Source of the DNA: Streptomyces sp. 1-11
Lineage (GTDB): Bacteria; Actinomycetota; Actinomycetes; Streptomycetales; Streptomycetaceae
DNA length: 64,000 nucleotides
Assembly (NCBI RefSeq): GCF_007176755.1
Contig: NZ_BJTV01000016.1
Span: 1-64,000, forward strand
Direction of reading: 5' to 3'
A program made the position numbers and the translations under genes. Below, one piece after another: positions 1 to 8,433 of the stretch (within the stretch, counting starts at the first letter, position 1; each line of letters opens with the position of its first letter). The notes below the pieces were generated by a model. That model worked only from the letters and a program-made list of their open reading frames with translations. It was not told the origin of the DNA and ran no database searches.

Positions 1-153
1 ATCGACTCCTTCGACCAGTGGGGCGTGGAACTCGGCAAGGTCCTCGCCAAGCGCATCGAACCCGCCCTGACCGAGGGCGCCGAGGTCCCCGGCCTCGACC
101 CCTCCACCACAGCCCTCGTCGCCAGGTACCGGGAGCTGCGCGGCCGCAGCTGA
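1..153 (+). CDS. pgi: Glucose-6-phosphate isomerase, 3' end only
   Basis: Only the last 50 codons are in the window; the gene starts before base 1. The first residues, IDSFDQWGVELGK, match the second glucose-6-phosphate isomerase signature (F-D-Q-x-G-V-E-x2-K), which carries the active-site lysine near the C-terminus. The enzyme interconverts glucose 6-phosphate and fructose 6-phosphate in the cytoplasm. This fits its position close to the pentose phosphate operon further along. It runs convergently into the FtsX permease gene, and a GC-rich hairpin follows its stop codon. Confidence 0.93.
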   Translation: MDSFDQWGVELGKVLAKRIEPALTEGAEVPGLDPSTTALVARYRELRGRS

Positions 154-165
154 CCGCTTGCGGTC

Positions 166-198
166 CGCCGCGCCGGAGGCGAGCCCTTCGGCGCGGCG
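166..198. terminator. Hairpin between convergent pgi and permease genes
   Basis: A perfect 10-bp inverted repeat (CGCCGCGCCG / CGGCGCGGCG) with a 13-nt loop lies 12 bases after the pgi stop. It probably terminates both converging genes. There is no T-tract, as is common in Streptomyces. Confidence 0.6.
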
Positions 199-211
199 CA
201 CCCGAGCCGGC

Positions 212-253
212 GCTCAGGCCACCGAGCTCAGGCCACCGAGCTCAGGCCACCGC
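212..253. repeat. Three tandem copies of a 14-bp unit at the permease gene end
   Basis: The unit GCTCAGGCCACCG[A/C] occurs three times head to tail, with part of a fourth. On the minus strand it encodes the end of the permease (LSAVA-stop), so each unit carries a TGA. Slippage would move the stop codon but keep nearly the same C-terminal residues, because adjacent frames also end L-S-x-V-A. Confidence 0.8.
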
Positions 254-2524
254 GCTCAGCGTGTCCGCCTGCCGCCGGCGGGCCGCCCGGGCGGCGGGCA
301 GGGCGGTGAGGGCGGCGGCCCCCAGCACGGCGCCCGCGCCCAGCGCGAGCAGCAGACCGGCCGGGGGAGACTGGGCGATCCCGGCGCCGATGCCGCTGGA
401 GACGCCCTGGGCGTCGATCAGCCGGTGCGCCAGCGGCAGTCCCAGTGCCATGCCGGCGACCGCCGCGGTCAGCGCCGTACAGGTCGTCGCCGTGACGGTG
501 ATCGCGCCGATCTGCCGCGGCGACATGCCGATCGCCCGCAGTGCCAGCACGTCCCGCTCGCCCTCGCGGACGCTGCCGCCGATCGCGGTGAGCAGTTCGA
601 CCAGGCCGATCAGGGCGAGCACCGCGACCAGCCCGGCGACGACCGCGCGCAGCGGCGACAGCCCGTCGGCCGGGTTCGGCACGGCGTGCACGTCCAGGTG
701 GCCGCGCCCGGCCGCGGTGAGGGCGGCCGCGACCCGCTGCGGATCGGCGCCCGGGCGCAGCCGGAGCTGGTAGAACGCGGGGGACAGCCGGGGGTCGTTC
801 TCGCGCAGGGTGTCCAGGGAGGTCGTCACGACCCGGCCGGCGTTCTGCGGTTCGAGGCTGCGGCCCACGATGTGCAGGATCTGCGGCTGCTCGCCCACCG
901 TCATCCGCACCCAGTCGCCGACCCGTACGTGCAGCAGGTCGAGCAGTCCCTGCCCGGCCACCGCCTCGTCCGGGCCGCGCGCGGCCCGGCCCTCGGCGAG
1001 GGCGTAGGGGTAGGGCCGGTCGTGGGTGCCGAGGCCGCGCAGGGCGATCGTCCCGGTCTGGCCGGGCACCAGCGCGGCCACCTCGACCCCCGGATAGGCG
1101 GCCGCGACCCGGCGGTCGGCCGTCAGCACGGCCCGCACCCGGGCGTCGCCCAGCGCGCCGTCCGAGCGGACCGCGAGCGCGGTCGGCAGGCCGACCCGCT
1201 CCGGGCTGCTGTGGAAGCGGTCGATGGTCGTCCAGGCGCTGAGCGCCACCACGATCAGCGTCAGCGGCAGCGTCAGCCGGGCCACGCCGGCCAGCGACCG
1301 GCCGCGGCCCGCGAACGCCTTGTGGCAGCCGAGGACGAGCGCGGCCGGCAGCCGCAGCCCCAGGGCGCCGCGCGCAAGGCCCGTCAGCCGGCCGCCCGCC
1401 GGAGCGGACGGACGCGGCACAGGAACCGGCGGCACCCGGCCCGCCCGCCAGGCGGCGAGGCCCGTCGTCAGGCCGATGAACAGCACCGCGCCCACGGGCA
1501 CGGCGGACAGGGCCAGGCTGTGCCCGGGCAGTGTCTGCCACACGCCCACCGCGTCGCCGAGCCTGCCCGGGACGCTGCTGCCGAGCCCCTCGGTGAGGGC
1601 CGCCGCGGCCACCGCGCCGAGCGCGGCGTACGCCAGGTGCTGCAGCAGGAAGACCCGGACCACCTGCCCGGGCGTGAAGCCGATCGCCTTCAGCACCGAG
1701 ATGTCCCGCAGGTGGCTGCGGATGCGGGTGCCGATCGCCCCGTGCACGGCGAATCCGGCGGCCGCGAGGGCGCCCAGGCCGAACAGCCCGAGCACCTGCC
1801 CGAGCAGCCGGTTCTCGCCCTGCGCCGCGGCCCGTGCCTGCTGCCAGGTGGAGACCTCGCCGACCGCGCCCGCGCCCAGCACGGTGACGGCGCGCTGGAC
1901 CGCGTAGTCCGTGTCGGCCGGGTCGCCGAGGCGCAGCCCGGTCACCTCGCCGCCGGGGGAGCGCACGGCGGACGGCAGGGCCCAGACCAGCCCCGGCCGG
2001 GAGCCCGGGCTGTAGCCGGGCTCGGCGCTGTCCGCGATGCCGGCCACGGTGAGCGTCCGCGCGGTGCCGGGCAGCGTGAGGGTGTCGCCGGGCTCCGCCA
2101 GCAGCGCCCGGGCCAGCCGGCTCTCCAGGACCACCTCGTCCGGCAGCGCCGGGTCCAGCCAGCGGCCCGCGGTGAGCACCGGGCGGCCCACCGACGGCGG
2201 CTCGGGGGTGCCGCGCAGCTCCACGGCGGCCCGGACACCGCGCACGGCGACGGTCGCGGACTCGGTGCGGTAGGGGCCGGCGACGGACTCGACGCCGTCC
2301 AGCCGGGCGAGCCGGCCCGCGTCCGCCGAGGCGGCCGTGTGGATCCACACATGGGCCCCGTGGGCCTGGGTGAAGGTCCGCTGCCAGGGATTGGTGGCGT
2401 AACCGAACAGGGCGGCGGCCAGCAGCAGCGAGGCGACGATGCCGGCCGTGGCGAGCGTGATGAACAGCGCCTCGCCGCGGTGCGCGCGCAGATCGGAGTG
2501 GGCCCAGCGCAGGGTGGCTCGCAC
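242..2524 (-). CDS. FtsX/MacB-like ABC transporter permease
   Basis: This 760-residue membrane protein has a hydrophobic segment at about residues 17-40. Two FtsX-type regions follow at about 270-390 and 640-750, each with the charged GxRxRD/ExD-x2-L-K/R-A-I-G loop pattern (ISVLKAIGF; VLALRAIGM) before transmembrane helices. Large extracytoplasmic parts lie between. The start is GTG with a weak GGGGA site upstream. The ATPase gene ends 41 bases before it and the PadR gene precedes that, so the three form one operon. Such pairs export antimicrobials, lipids or peptides, or transmit envelope signals; the substrate cannot be told from sequence. Confidence 0.85.
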   Translation of the reverse strand: MRATLRWAHSDLRAHRGEALFITLATAGIVASLLLAAALFGYATNPWQRTFTQAHGAHVWIHTAASADAGRLARLDGVESVAGPYRTESATVAVRGVRAAVELRGTPEPPSVGRPVLTAGRWLDPALPDEVVLESRLARALLAEPGDTLTLPGTARTLTVAGIADSAEPGYSPGSRPGLVWALPSAVRSPGGEVTGLRLGDPADTDYAVQRAVTVLGAGAVGEVSTWQQARAAAQGENRLLGQVLGLFGLGALAAAGFAVHGAIGTRIRSHLRDISVLKAIGFTPGQVVRVFLLQHLAYAALGAVAAAALTEGLGSSVPGRLGDAVGVWQTLPGHSLALSAVPVGAVLFIGLTTGLAAWRAGRVPPVPVPRPSAPAGGRLTGLARGALGLRLPAALVLGCHKAFAGRGRSLAGVARLTLPLTLIVVALSAWTTIDRFHSSPERVGLPTALAVRSDGALGDARVRAVLTADRRVAAAYPGVEVAALVPGQTGTIALRGLGTHDRPYPYALAEGRAARGPDEAVAGQGLLDLLHVRVGDWVRMTVGEQPQILHIVGRSLEPQNAGRVVTTSLDTLRENDPRLSPAFYQLRLRPGADPQRVAAALTAAGRGHLDVHAVPNPADGLSPLRAVVAGLVAVLALIGLVELLTAIGGSVREGERDVLALRAIGMSPRQIGAITVTATTCTALTAAVAGMALGLPLAHRLIDAQGVSSGIGAGIAQSPPAGLLLALGAGAVLGAAALTALPAARAARRRQADTLSAVA

Positions 2525-2565
2525 GGCTCAGTCCCCGGTCCCGGGGCCGGGGGGTCGGCGTGTCA

Positions 2566-3315
2566 TCAGTCCCTCAGCTCCAGCACGCCCGCCGTGCCGG
2601 GCTTGCGGGGCGGGGCGCCGTCCAGCACGGCGTCGTCGGCGATCCGGCCGTCGAAGAAGCTGATGACACGGTCGGCGGCGCTGGCCAGCCGGGCGTCGTG
2701 GGTGACCAGGACGATGCTCTGCCCGCGTCCGTGGAAGCGGGACAGCAGCCGCATCACCTCACGGGTGCCCCTGCTGTCCAGGCTGCCCGCGGGCTCGTCG
2801 GCCAGCAGCAGCGGCGGATGGTTGACCAGGGCGCGGGCGAGCGCAACCCGCTGCTGCTCGCCGCCGGACAGCTCGCCGGGCATGCTGCGCTCCTTGCCCG
2901 CGAGGCCCAGTTCGGCGAGGAGTTCCTCGCGCTCGGCCCGGGCCCGCTTCGGGGGGACGCCGGCGAGCAGGGCGGGCAGTTCGACGTTGTCCGCGACCGA
3001 CAGGTTGGACACCAGGTTGAAGAACTGGAAGACGATCCCGATGGCCTTGCGGCGCTCCACCGCCCAGCGCGCCTCGCTGAAGGAGTCCGTGCACCGGCCG
3101 TCGAGCCAGATGCTGCCCGCGTCCGGCCGCTGCAGGCCGCCCAGCAGGTGCAGGAGCGTGGACTTGCCGGCTCCGGACGGCCCGGTGATCGCCACGAACT
3201 CGCCGCGCGCCACGCTCAGGCCCACCCCGCGCACGGCGTGCGCGGGCGCGCCCTCGCCGTGGTGGGTCTTCACCAGGTTCTCGGCGCGCAGCAGCGGAAC
3301 GGAGGCGTCGTTCAC
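2566..3315 (-). CDS. ABC transporter ATP-binding protein (MacB/LolD type)
   Basis: The 249-residue nucleotide-binding subunit shows Walker A GPSGAGKST, a Q-loop (VFQFF), the signature LSGGEQQR, Walker B LLLADEP and the H-loop VTHD. It should drive the FtsX-like permease encoded just downstream. I place the start at GTG 3315: its GTGA overlaps the stop of the PadR gene and it is preceded by GGAGG. An ATG at 3342 would extend the protein by nine residues into the PadR coding region and is less likely. Coupled translation with the PadR regulator is expected. Confidence 0.9.
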   Translation of the reverse strand: MNDASVPLLRAENLVKTHHGEGAPAHAVRGVGLSVARGEFVAITGPSGAGKSTLLHLLGGLQRPDAGSIWLDGRCTDSFSEARWAVERRKAIGIVFQFFNLVSNLSVADNVELPALLAGVPPKRARAEREELLAELGLAGKERSMPGELSGGEQQRVALARALVNHPPLLLADEPAGSLDSRGTREVMRLLSRFHGRGQSIVLVTHDARLASAADRVISFFDGRIADDAVLDGAPPRKPGTAGVLELRD

Positions 3316-3827
3316 TGAAGTCCCTCCAGTTCCTCCTGGCACCGCTCCAGCCAGTCCAGGTCGGCCTGCAGGTGCAGCATCGCGCCCTCGATGAGCAGTT
3401 GGGCGATTCGGTTGTCCCGGCTCTCGGCCGCGGCCAGCTTCGACAGGTTGCGCATGGTGTTGAGGTACTGGCGCCGCTGCCGGTTGATGAGGGCGATCTG
3501 GTCGGCGAGACCGGTCTGCGGGGCCAGGGCGAGCTTCATGAAGAACTCGTCCCTTACCCGCGGCTCGTCCTCGGTCTCCTCGAACCAGGCGTGCAGCGCC
3601 TCCCGCCCGGCGTCGGTGAGGTGGTAGACCTTCTTGTTGGGCCGGCTCGACTGCTCGACGTCCTCGCCCGCGATCAGCCCCGACTTCTCGAGGCGGCCGA
3701 GGGTCACGTAGATCTGGCCGACGTTCGGCTGAGGGTACGCGGAGCCCAGCAGTTGCTCAAGGTCCTGCTTCAGCTCGTAACCGTGGGCGGGGCCACGCGC
3801 CAGGAGTGCCAGGAGGGGCAGGCGCAC
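3312..3827 (-). CDS. PadR-family transcriptional regulator
   Basis: This 171-residue protein begins LPLLALLARGPAHGYEL, the classic PadR N-terminal helix. The winged helix (VGQIYVTLGRLEKSGLI) and a C-terminal helical dimerisation part follow. It starts at GTG 3827 after a GGAGGAG ribosome site. It is the first gene of an operon with the ABC ATPase and permease, so it probably represses that exporter and itself. A perfect inverted repeat, ATACCTAACAGGTAT at 3879-3893, lies between plausible -35 and -10 elements of its own promoter and is the obvious operator candidate. Confidence 0.9.
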   Translation of the reverse strand: MRLPLLALLARGPAHGYELKQDLEQLLGSAYPQPNVGQIYVTLGRLEKSGLIAGEDVEQSSRPNKKVYHLTDAGREALHAWFEETEDEPRVRDEFFMKLALAPQTGLADQIALINRQRRQYLNTMRNLSKLAAAESRDNRIAQLLIEGAMLHLQADLDWLERCQEELEGLQ

Positions 3828-3877
3828 TCGTGCTCTCCTCCTGTCCGCGGCAATGTGCTCCAGGCCCTAGTATCGCC

Positions 3878-3893
3878 CATACCTAACAGGTAT
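3878..3893. promoter_or_regulatory. Candidate operator, TACCTAACA motif copy 1
   Basis: ATACCT-AAC-AGGTAT is a perfect 6-bp inverted repeat in the divergent gap between padR and the orphan binding-protein gene. On the minus strand it sits upstream of GATACT (3869-3874), a possible -10 of padR. The core CATACCTAACAGG recurs twice more at 5243-5255 and 5357-5369. Confidence 0.55.
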
Positions 3894-3956
3894 ACATGGC
3901 CTCTGACTCCCGGCGAGGGCGCCCGGAGCCGGGTGTACGTGTTCAGGGAGGAACCT

Positions 3957-5228
3957 ATGCGGTGGACGCGCGCCGCCGGTAGGGGGCTCCTCGTTCTCGC
4001 CGTGGTCCTTTCGGGGTACGTCGCCTCCGGCGCCCGGGTCGGCGAGACCGGCTCCGGCGGGCGCGGACCGCTCACCCTGGCCACGGCCGGCGACCTGACC
4101 GGCTACCTCGGCCCGCTGCTGCGGGGCTGGAACCGCACCCACCCCGGCGAGCGGGTGACCCTCGTCGAACTGCCGGACTCCGCCGACGAGACCCACGCGC
4201 AGATGACCACCGACCTGCGCGGCGGCGACCGGGGCCGGTTCGACGTCCTCAACATCGACGTCAACTGGACCGCCGAGTTCGCGGCGGCCGGCTGGATCCG
4301 CCCGCTGCCGGGCGACCGCTTCCCGCTCGGCAGCTTCCTGAAGCCGGTGGTCAGGACCGCCCGGTACGACGGGCGGCTGTACGCCGTCCCGTACGTCACC
4401 AACGCCGGGCTGCTGCTGTACCGCAAGGACGTCCTCGACAGGGCGGGCGTGCCGCCGCCGCGCACCTGGGCGGAACTGGAGCACGACGCGAAGACCATCG
4501 CGCCCCGGTACGGACTGGACGGCTACACGGGCCAGTTCCTGCCCTACGAGGGCCTCACGGTCAACGCGGCCGAGGCGGTGTACTCGGCGGGCGGCACCAT
4601 CCTCGGCGACGAGGGCGCCCGCGTCACCGTCGACTCCGCCGCCGCCCGCGAGGGCATCGGCTTCCTCGCCCGCGGCCTGCGCGAGGGCTGGATCCCGAAG
4701 GCGGCGCTGACGTACAAGGAGGAGGAGTCCAAGCAGGCCTTCCAGGACGGCCGGCTGCTCTTCCTGCGCAACTGGCCCTACGCCTACGCGGTCGCCTCGG
4801 CCAGGGGTTCCAAGGTCGCCGGCCGGATCGGCGCCGTACCGCTGCCCGGCCCCGACGGGCCGGGCAAGAGCGTCCTCGGCGGGTCGAACCTGGCCGTCAA
4901 CACCCATGCCCGGCACCCGGATTCGGCCGCCCGGCTGATCGCCTACCTGACGAGCGAGCGGGTCCAGCGCCAGGTGCTCACCCGGGGCGCGCTGCCGCCC
5001 GTGCGCGCCGCCCTCTACGACGATCCCGCGCTGATCGCCCGCTTCCCGTACCTGCCGACCCTGCGCGCCGCCGTCCGGACGGCCGAGCCGCGCCCCCGCA
5101 GCCCGCGCTACGACCAGGTCAGCCTGGTGGTCCAGGCGGTGGTGCACGACGCGCTGACCGGGCGGCAGACACCGGCCGCTGCGGTGCGCCGGCTGGCGCG
5201 GGAACTGGACGCCGTCGCCAGCCGATAG
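3957..5228 (+). CDS. Extracellular solute-binding protein, family 1, without lipobox
   Basis: This 423-residue protein resembles trehalose/maltose-type binding proteins of ABC importers (RFDVLNIDVNWTAEFAAAGW, LYAVPYVTNAGLLLYRKD, LGGSNLAVN). ATG 3957 follows GGGAGG and opens a signal peptide with an arginine-rich start and a hydrophobic core. There is no cysteine after the core, so no lipoprotein anchor is visible, unlike the second binding protein at 7100. No permease or ATPase gene directly follows; the nearest permeases are beyond the alpha-glucosidase. It may serve the same importer, or be released into the medium. Confidence 0.8.
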   Translation: MRWTRAAGRGLLVLAVVLSGYVASGARVGETGSGGRGPLTLATAGDLTGYLGPLLRGWNRTHPGERVTLVELPDSADETHAQMTTDLRGGDRGRFDVLNIDVNWTAEFAAAGWIRPLPGDRFPLGSFLKPVVRTARYDGRLYAVPYVTNAGLLLYRKDVLDRAGVPPPRTWAELEHDAKTIAPRYGLDGYTGQFLPYEGLTVNAAEAVYSAGGTILGDEGARVTVDSAAAREGIGFLARGLREGWIPKAALTYKEEESKQAFQDGRLLFLRNWPYAYAVASARGSKVAGRIGAVPLPGPDGPGKSVLGGSNLAVNTHARHPDSAARLIAYLTSERVQRQVLTRGALPPVRAALYDDPALIARFPYLPTLRAAVRTAEPRPRSPRYDQVSLVVQAVVHDALTGRQTPAAAVRRLARELDAVASR

Positions 5229-5238
5229 CGGCCTCCTA

Positions 5239-5255
5239 GTTACTTGTTAGGTAAC
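5239..5255. promoter_or_regulatory. Candidate operator, TACCTAACA motif copy 2
   Basis: GTTAC-N7-GTAAC is a perfect inverted repeat just after the binding-protein stop codon. Read on the minus strand it contains GTTACCTAACAAG, which matches copies 1 and 3 over ten central positions. Confidence 0.45.
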
Positions 5256-5337
5256 GCCGACGTCTCAACTGTGCTCAGGTTGCCCGGGTAGACCCCGGTT
5301 TGCGCGCCCAACTCTCCAGTAGCTTTCGTTCCCTTCA

Positions 5338-5369
5338 TTGACACCCTCGCGACACGCTTACCTAACATG
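5338..5369 (+). promoter_or_regulatory. Likely promoter and TACCTAACA motif copy 3 before the alpha-glucosidase
   Basis: TTGACA at 5338-5343 is a perfect -35 hexamer. The motif CTTACCTAACATG (5357-5369) lies where the -10 and start point would be, directly before ATG 5371. Protein bound here would block transcription. If the start point falls at 5370-5373, the message would be leaderless. Confidence 0.5.
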
Positions 5370-5370
5370 C

Positions 5371-7032
5371 ATGCATAACTGCTGCCCTTCACAGAGACAG
5401 GCCCCAGGGTTGAACAGGCATCATTGGTGGCGTGACGCGGTGATCTACCAGGTCTACGTCCGCAGCTTCCTCGACAGCACCGGCGACGGCATCGGCGATC
5501 TGGCCGGCGTCCGCGCCGGACTGCCGTACCTGAAGAAGCTCGGCGTCGACGGGATCTGGCTCAGCCCGTTCTACCCCTCGCCCCAGCACGACCACGGCTA
5601 CGACGTCGCCGACTACCGCGACGTCGACCCGGTCTTCGGCGACCTCGCCGAGTTCGACCTGCTGATGACGGCCGCCCGGCGGCTCGGGATCAGGGTCCTG
5701 CTGGACATCGTCCCCAACCACTGCTCCAGCGAGCACCCGTGGTTCCGCGAGGCGCTCGCCTCCCCGCCCGGCAGCGCGGCCCGCGCCCGCTTCCACTTCG
5801 CCGACGGGCGCGGCCCCGACGGCGCCGAGCCGCCCAACAACTGGCACGCCATGTTCGGCGGCCCCGCCTGGACCCGGGTCACCGAGGCGGACGGCCGCCC
5901 CGGCCAGTGGTACCTGCACATGTTCACGCCCGAACAGCCCGACTGGAACTGGCGCGACCCCGCGACGCCCGCCGAGTTCGACCGGACCTTGCGCTTCTGG
6001 CTCGACCGCGGCGTGGACGGCTTCCGCATCGACGTCGCCGCCGGGCTGTTCAAGCACCCCGAACTGCCCGACTCCGACGACCCGGAGGCCGACGCCCGCA
6101 CCCGCGACTCGGTCAACCCGCTGGCCTGGAACCGGCCCGAGGTGCACGACGTGTGGCGGCAGTGGCGGGCCACCTGCGAGGAGTACACCGCCCGCGACGG
6201 CCGCGAGCGCCTGCTGGTCGGCGAGGTCTCCGTGCCCACCGCCCGCGAACACGCCCGGTACGTCCGCCCCGACGAGCTCCACCAGGCCTTCTTCTTCGAC
6301 CTGCTCGGCGCCCCCTGGGACGCCGACGCCTTCCGCAAGGTCGTCTCCGAGGCCATGCAGGACATCGCCGGCACCGGCTCGACCGTCACCTGGGTGCTCA
6401 ACAACCACGACCAGGTCCGCACCGTCACCCGCTACGGCGAACCCGCCACCGGGGGCAGCGGCCTCGGTCCCGCCCGCGCCCGCGCCGCCGCCCTGCTGAT
6501 GCTGGCGCTGCCGGGTGCCGCGTACATCTACCAGGGGGAGGAACTGGGCCTGCCCGAGGTCGTCGACCTGCCCGACGACGTCCTCACCGACCCGATCTTC
6601 CGCCGCACCGGGAGCCGGGCCCGCATCCGCGACGGCTGCCGGGTGCCGCTGCCCTGGTCCGGACAGGCCTCCCCGTTCGGCTTCACCTCCGGCGCGGAGG
6701 GCGCCAGGCCCTGGCTGCCGCAGCCCGAGTACTTCGCCGAACACGCCACCGACCGCGCCCTCGCCGACACCCGCTCCTTCTGGCACCTGTACCGCGACGG
6801 GCTGCAACTGCGGCGCTCACTGCCCCAGCTCGGCGAGGGCACGCTGCGCTGGCTGGACACCCCGCCCGGCGTCCTCGGCTTCGTCCGCGGCGACGGCCTG
6901 GTCTGCGCCGTCAACTTCACCGCCGCTCCCACGCCCGCACCCGCCTCCGGCACACCCCTGCTGTCCAGCGGGCCGTGCCCGGCCGGGGTGCTGCCCGGCT
7001 CGACGGCCGCCTGGTGGCTCACCGACCTCTGA
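5371..7032 (+). CDS. Alpha-glucosidase-type glycoside hydrolase, GH13
   Basis: This 553-residue (alpha/beta)8-barrel enzyme opens WWRDAVIYQVYVRSF. The catalytic set of GH13 is intact: nucleophile Asp in GFRIDVA (about residue 221), acid/base Glu in LLVGEVS (about 285) and the transition-state Asp in NNHDQ (about 347). QGEELGLPEV with a following DLPDD resembles alpha-1,4- or alpha-1,1-glucosidases of the oligo-1,6-glucosidase branch. There is no signal peptide, so it should split imported disaccharide inside the cell, next to the importer genes. I chose ATG 5371; TTG 5410 is an alternative just before the conserved domain. Confidence 0.87.
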   Translation: MHNCCPSQRQAPGLNRHHWWRDAVIYQVYVRSFLDSTGDGIGDLAGVRAGLPYLKKLGVDGIWLSPFYPSPQHDHGYDVADYRDVDPVFGDLAEFDLLMTAARRLGIRVLLDIVPNHCSSEHPWFREALASPPGSAARARFHFADGRGPDGAEPPNNWHAMFGGPAWTRVTEADGRPGQWYLHMFTPEQPDWNWRDPATPAEFDRTLRFWLDRGVDGFRIDVAAGLFKHPELPDSDDPEADARTRDSVNPLAWNRPEVHDVWRQWRATCEEYTARDGRERLLVGEVSVPTAREHARYVRPDELHQAFFFDLLGAPWDADAFRKVVSEAMQDIAGTGSTVTWVLNNHDQVRTVTRYGEPATGGSGLGPARARAAALLMLALPGAAYIYQGEELGLPEVVDLPDDVLTDPIFRRTGSRARIRDGCRVPLPWSGQASPFGFTSGAEGARPWLPQPEYFAEHATDRALADTRSFWHLYRDGLQLRRSLPQLGEGTLRWLDTPPGVLGFVRGDGLVCAVNFTAAPTPAPASGTPLLSSGPCPAGVLPGSTAAWWLTDL

Positions 7033-7040
7033 CCCACCCC

Positions 7041-7074
7041 CCGCTCCACGTCAACTCCCGCTCCACGTCAACTC
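7041..7074. repeat. Perfect 17-bp tandem duplication
   Basis: CCGCTCCACGTCAACTC occurs twice without interruption in the short gap between the alpha-glucosidase stop and the ribosome site of the next gene. It looks like a recent slippage event and lengthens the leader of the binding-protein gene. Confidence 0.9.
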
Positions 7075-7099
7075 CCACTCTCCCGAAGGGACATCAACG

Positions 7100-8425
7100 A
7101 TGATGCGACGACGTACCACCCTGCTCACGGGCTGCACCGCCCTCGCCCTGGCGCTCGGCGCGACCGCCTGCGGCGGCGGCCCCGTCTCGGCCGGCGGCGG
7201 CGACAAGGCGCTCAGCGGCCAGACGGTCACCGTGGCCGGTGTCTGGTCCGGCAGCGAGCAGAAGAACTTCCAGAAGGTGCTGGACGCCTTCACCGCCAAG
7301 ACCGGCGCCGGGACCCGGTTCGTCTCCACCGGCGACAACGTCTCCACGGTCGTCGGCAGCAAGATCGAGGGCGGCAACGCGCCCGACGTGGTGATGGTCC
7401 CGCAGGTCGGCGTGCTCCAGCAGTTCGCGAAGAAGGGCTGGCTGAAGCCGCTGTCCGCCGCCACCGCGAAGTCCGTTGACGCGGGCTACGCCCCGGTGTG
7501 GAAGAAGTACGGCAGCGTCGACGGCACCCTCTACGGCCTCTACTTCAAGGCCGCCCACAAGTCGACCGTCTGGTACAGCCCCGAGGCCCTCGCGCAGGCC
7601 GGGGTGAAGCCGCCGAAGACCTACGACGAGATGCTGAAGGCCGGGCACACCGTCTCCGACTCCGGGCTCGCCGCGTTCGCCGTCGGGGGCCAGGACGGCT
7701 GGACCCTCACCGACTGGTTCGAGAACATCTATCTCTCCCAGGCCGGGCCCGAGAAGTACGACGCGCTCGCCGCGCACAAGCTGAAGTGGACGGACGCCTC
7801 CGTGGTCCAGGCGCTCGGCACCCTCGGCAAACTGTTCAAGGACGAGCAGCTCGTCGCGGGCGGCCGGAAGGGCGCGCTCAACACCGACTTCCCGGGCTCG
7901 GTGGAGAAGGTGTTCGGGCCCAAGCCGCAGGCGGGGCTCGTCTACGAGGGCGACTTCGTCGCGGGCGTCGCCCACGACCAGTTCCAGCGGACCATCGGCA
8001 AGGACGCGGACTTCTTCCCGTTCCCGGCGGTCGGCGGCGGCACCGCACCGGTGGTCAGCGGCGGCGACGCGGCCGTCGTCCTCAAGGACGGCAAGAACAC
8101 CGAGGCCGGCATGAAGCTCATGGAGTACCTGGCCACTCCCGAGGCGGCGGCCGTGTGGGCGAAGGCCGGCGGCTTCCTGTCCCCGAACAGGAAGCTCGAC
8201 CTCGCCTCCTACGGCGACGACGTCACCCGCGCCACCGCCAAGTCCCTCGTCGGCGCCGGCGACTCGGTCCGCTTCGACATGTCGGACCAGGCGCCGGCGG
8301 CCTTCGGCGGCACCAAGGGCGCCGGCGAGTGGAAGCTCCTGCAGGACTTCCTGCGCGACCCGTCCGACCCGAAGGGGACCGCGGCGAAGCTCGAGGCCGC
8401 GGCGGCCAAGGCCTACCAGGACTGA
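7100..8425 (+). CDS. Sugar ABC transporter solute-binding lipoprotein
   Basis: The 441-residue protein has a lipoprotein signal (MMRRRTTLLTG..., lipobox GATAC with Cys24), so it should be anchored outside the membrane. The mature part is a family 1 binding protein (TVAGVWSGSEQKNFQKVLDAF, APDVVMVPQVGVLQQFA, WYSPEALAQAGVKPPKTYDEM). ATG 7100 has GAAGGG nine bases upstream. Two permease genes follow within nine bases and by overlap. With the alpha-glucosidase in front, an alpha-glucoside (maltose, trehalose or similar) is the likely ligand, but this is inference from context. Confidence 0.9.
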   Translation: MMRRRTTLLTGCTALALALGATACGGGPVSAGGGDKALSGQTVTVAGVWSGSEQKNFQKVLDAFTAKTGAGTRFVSTGDNVSTVVGSKIEGGNAPDVVMVPQVGVLQQFAKKGWLKPLSAATAKSVDAGYAPVWKKYGSVDGTLYGLYFKAAHKSTVWYSPEALAQAGVKPPKTYDEMLKAGHTVSDSGLAAFAVGGQDGWTLTDWFENIYLSQAGPEKYDALAAHKLKWTDASVVQALGTLGKLFKDEQLVAGGRKGALNTDFPGSVEKVFGPKPQAGLVYEGDFVAGVAHDQFQRTIGKDADFFPFPAVGGGTAPVVSGGDAAVVLKDGKNTEAGMKLMEYLATPEAAAVWAKAGGFLSPNRKLDLASYGDDVTRATAKSLVGAGDSVRFDMSDQAPAAFGGTKGAGEWKLLQDFLRDPSDPKGTAAKLEAAAAKAYQD

Positions 8426-8433
8426 CCCGGCCG

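Noticed and set aside
158..3394. A 1078-codon plus-strand open frame across the permease, ATPase and padR genes.
   Set aside because: It is a shadow of the minus-strand operon: composition is Arg/Gly/Ala/Gln-rich, with no ribosome site or domain, while the opposite strand encodes complete ABC and PadR proteins.
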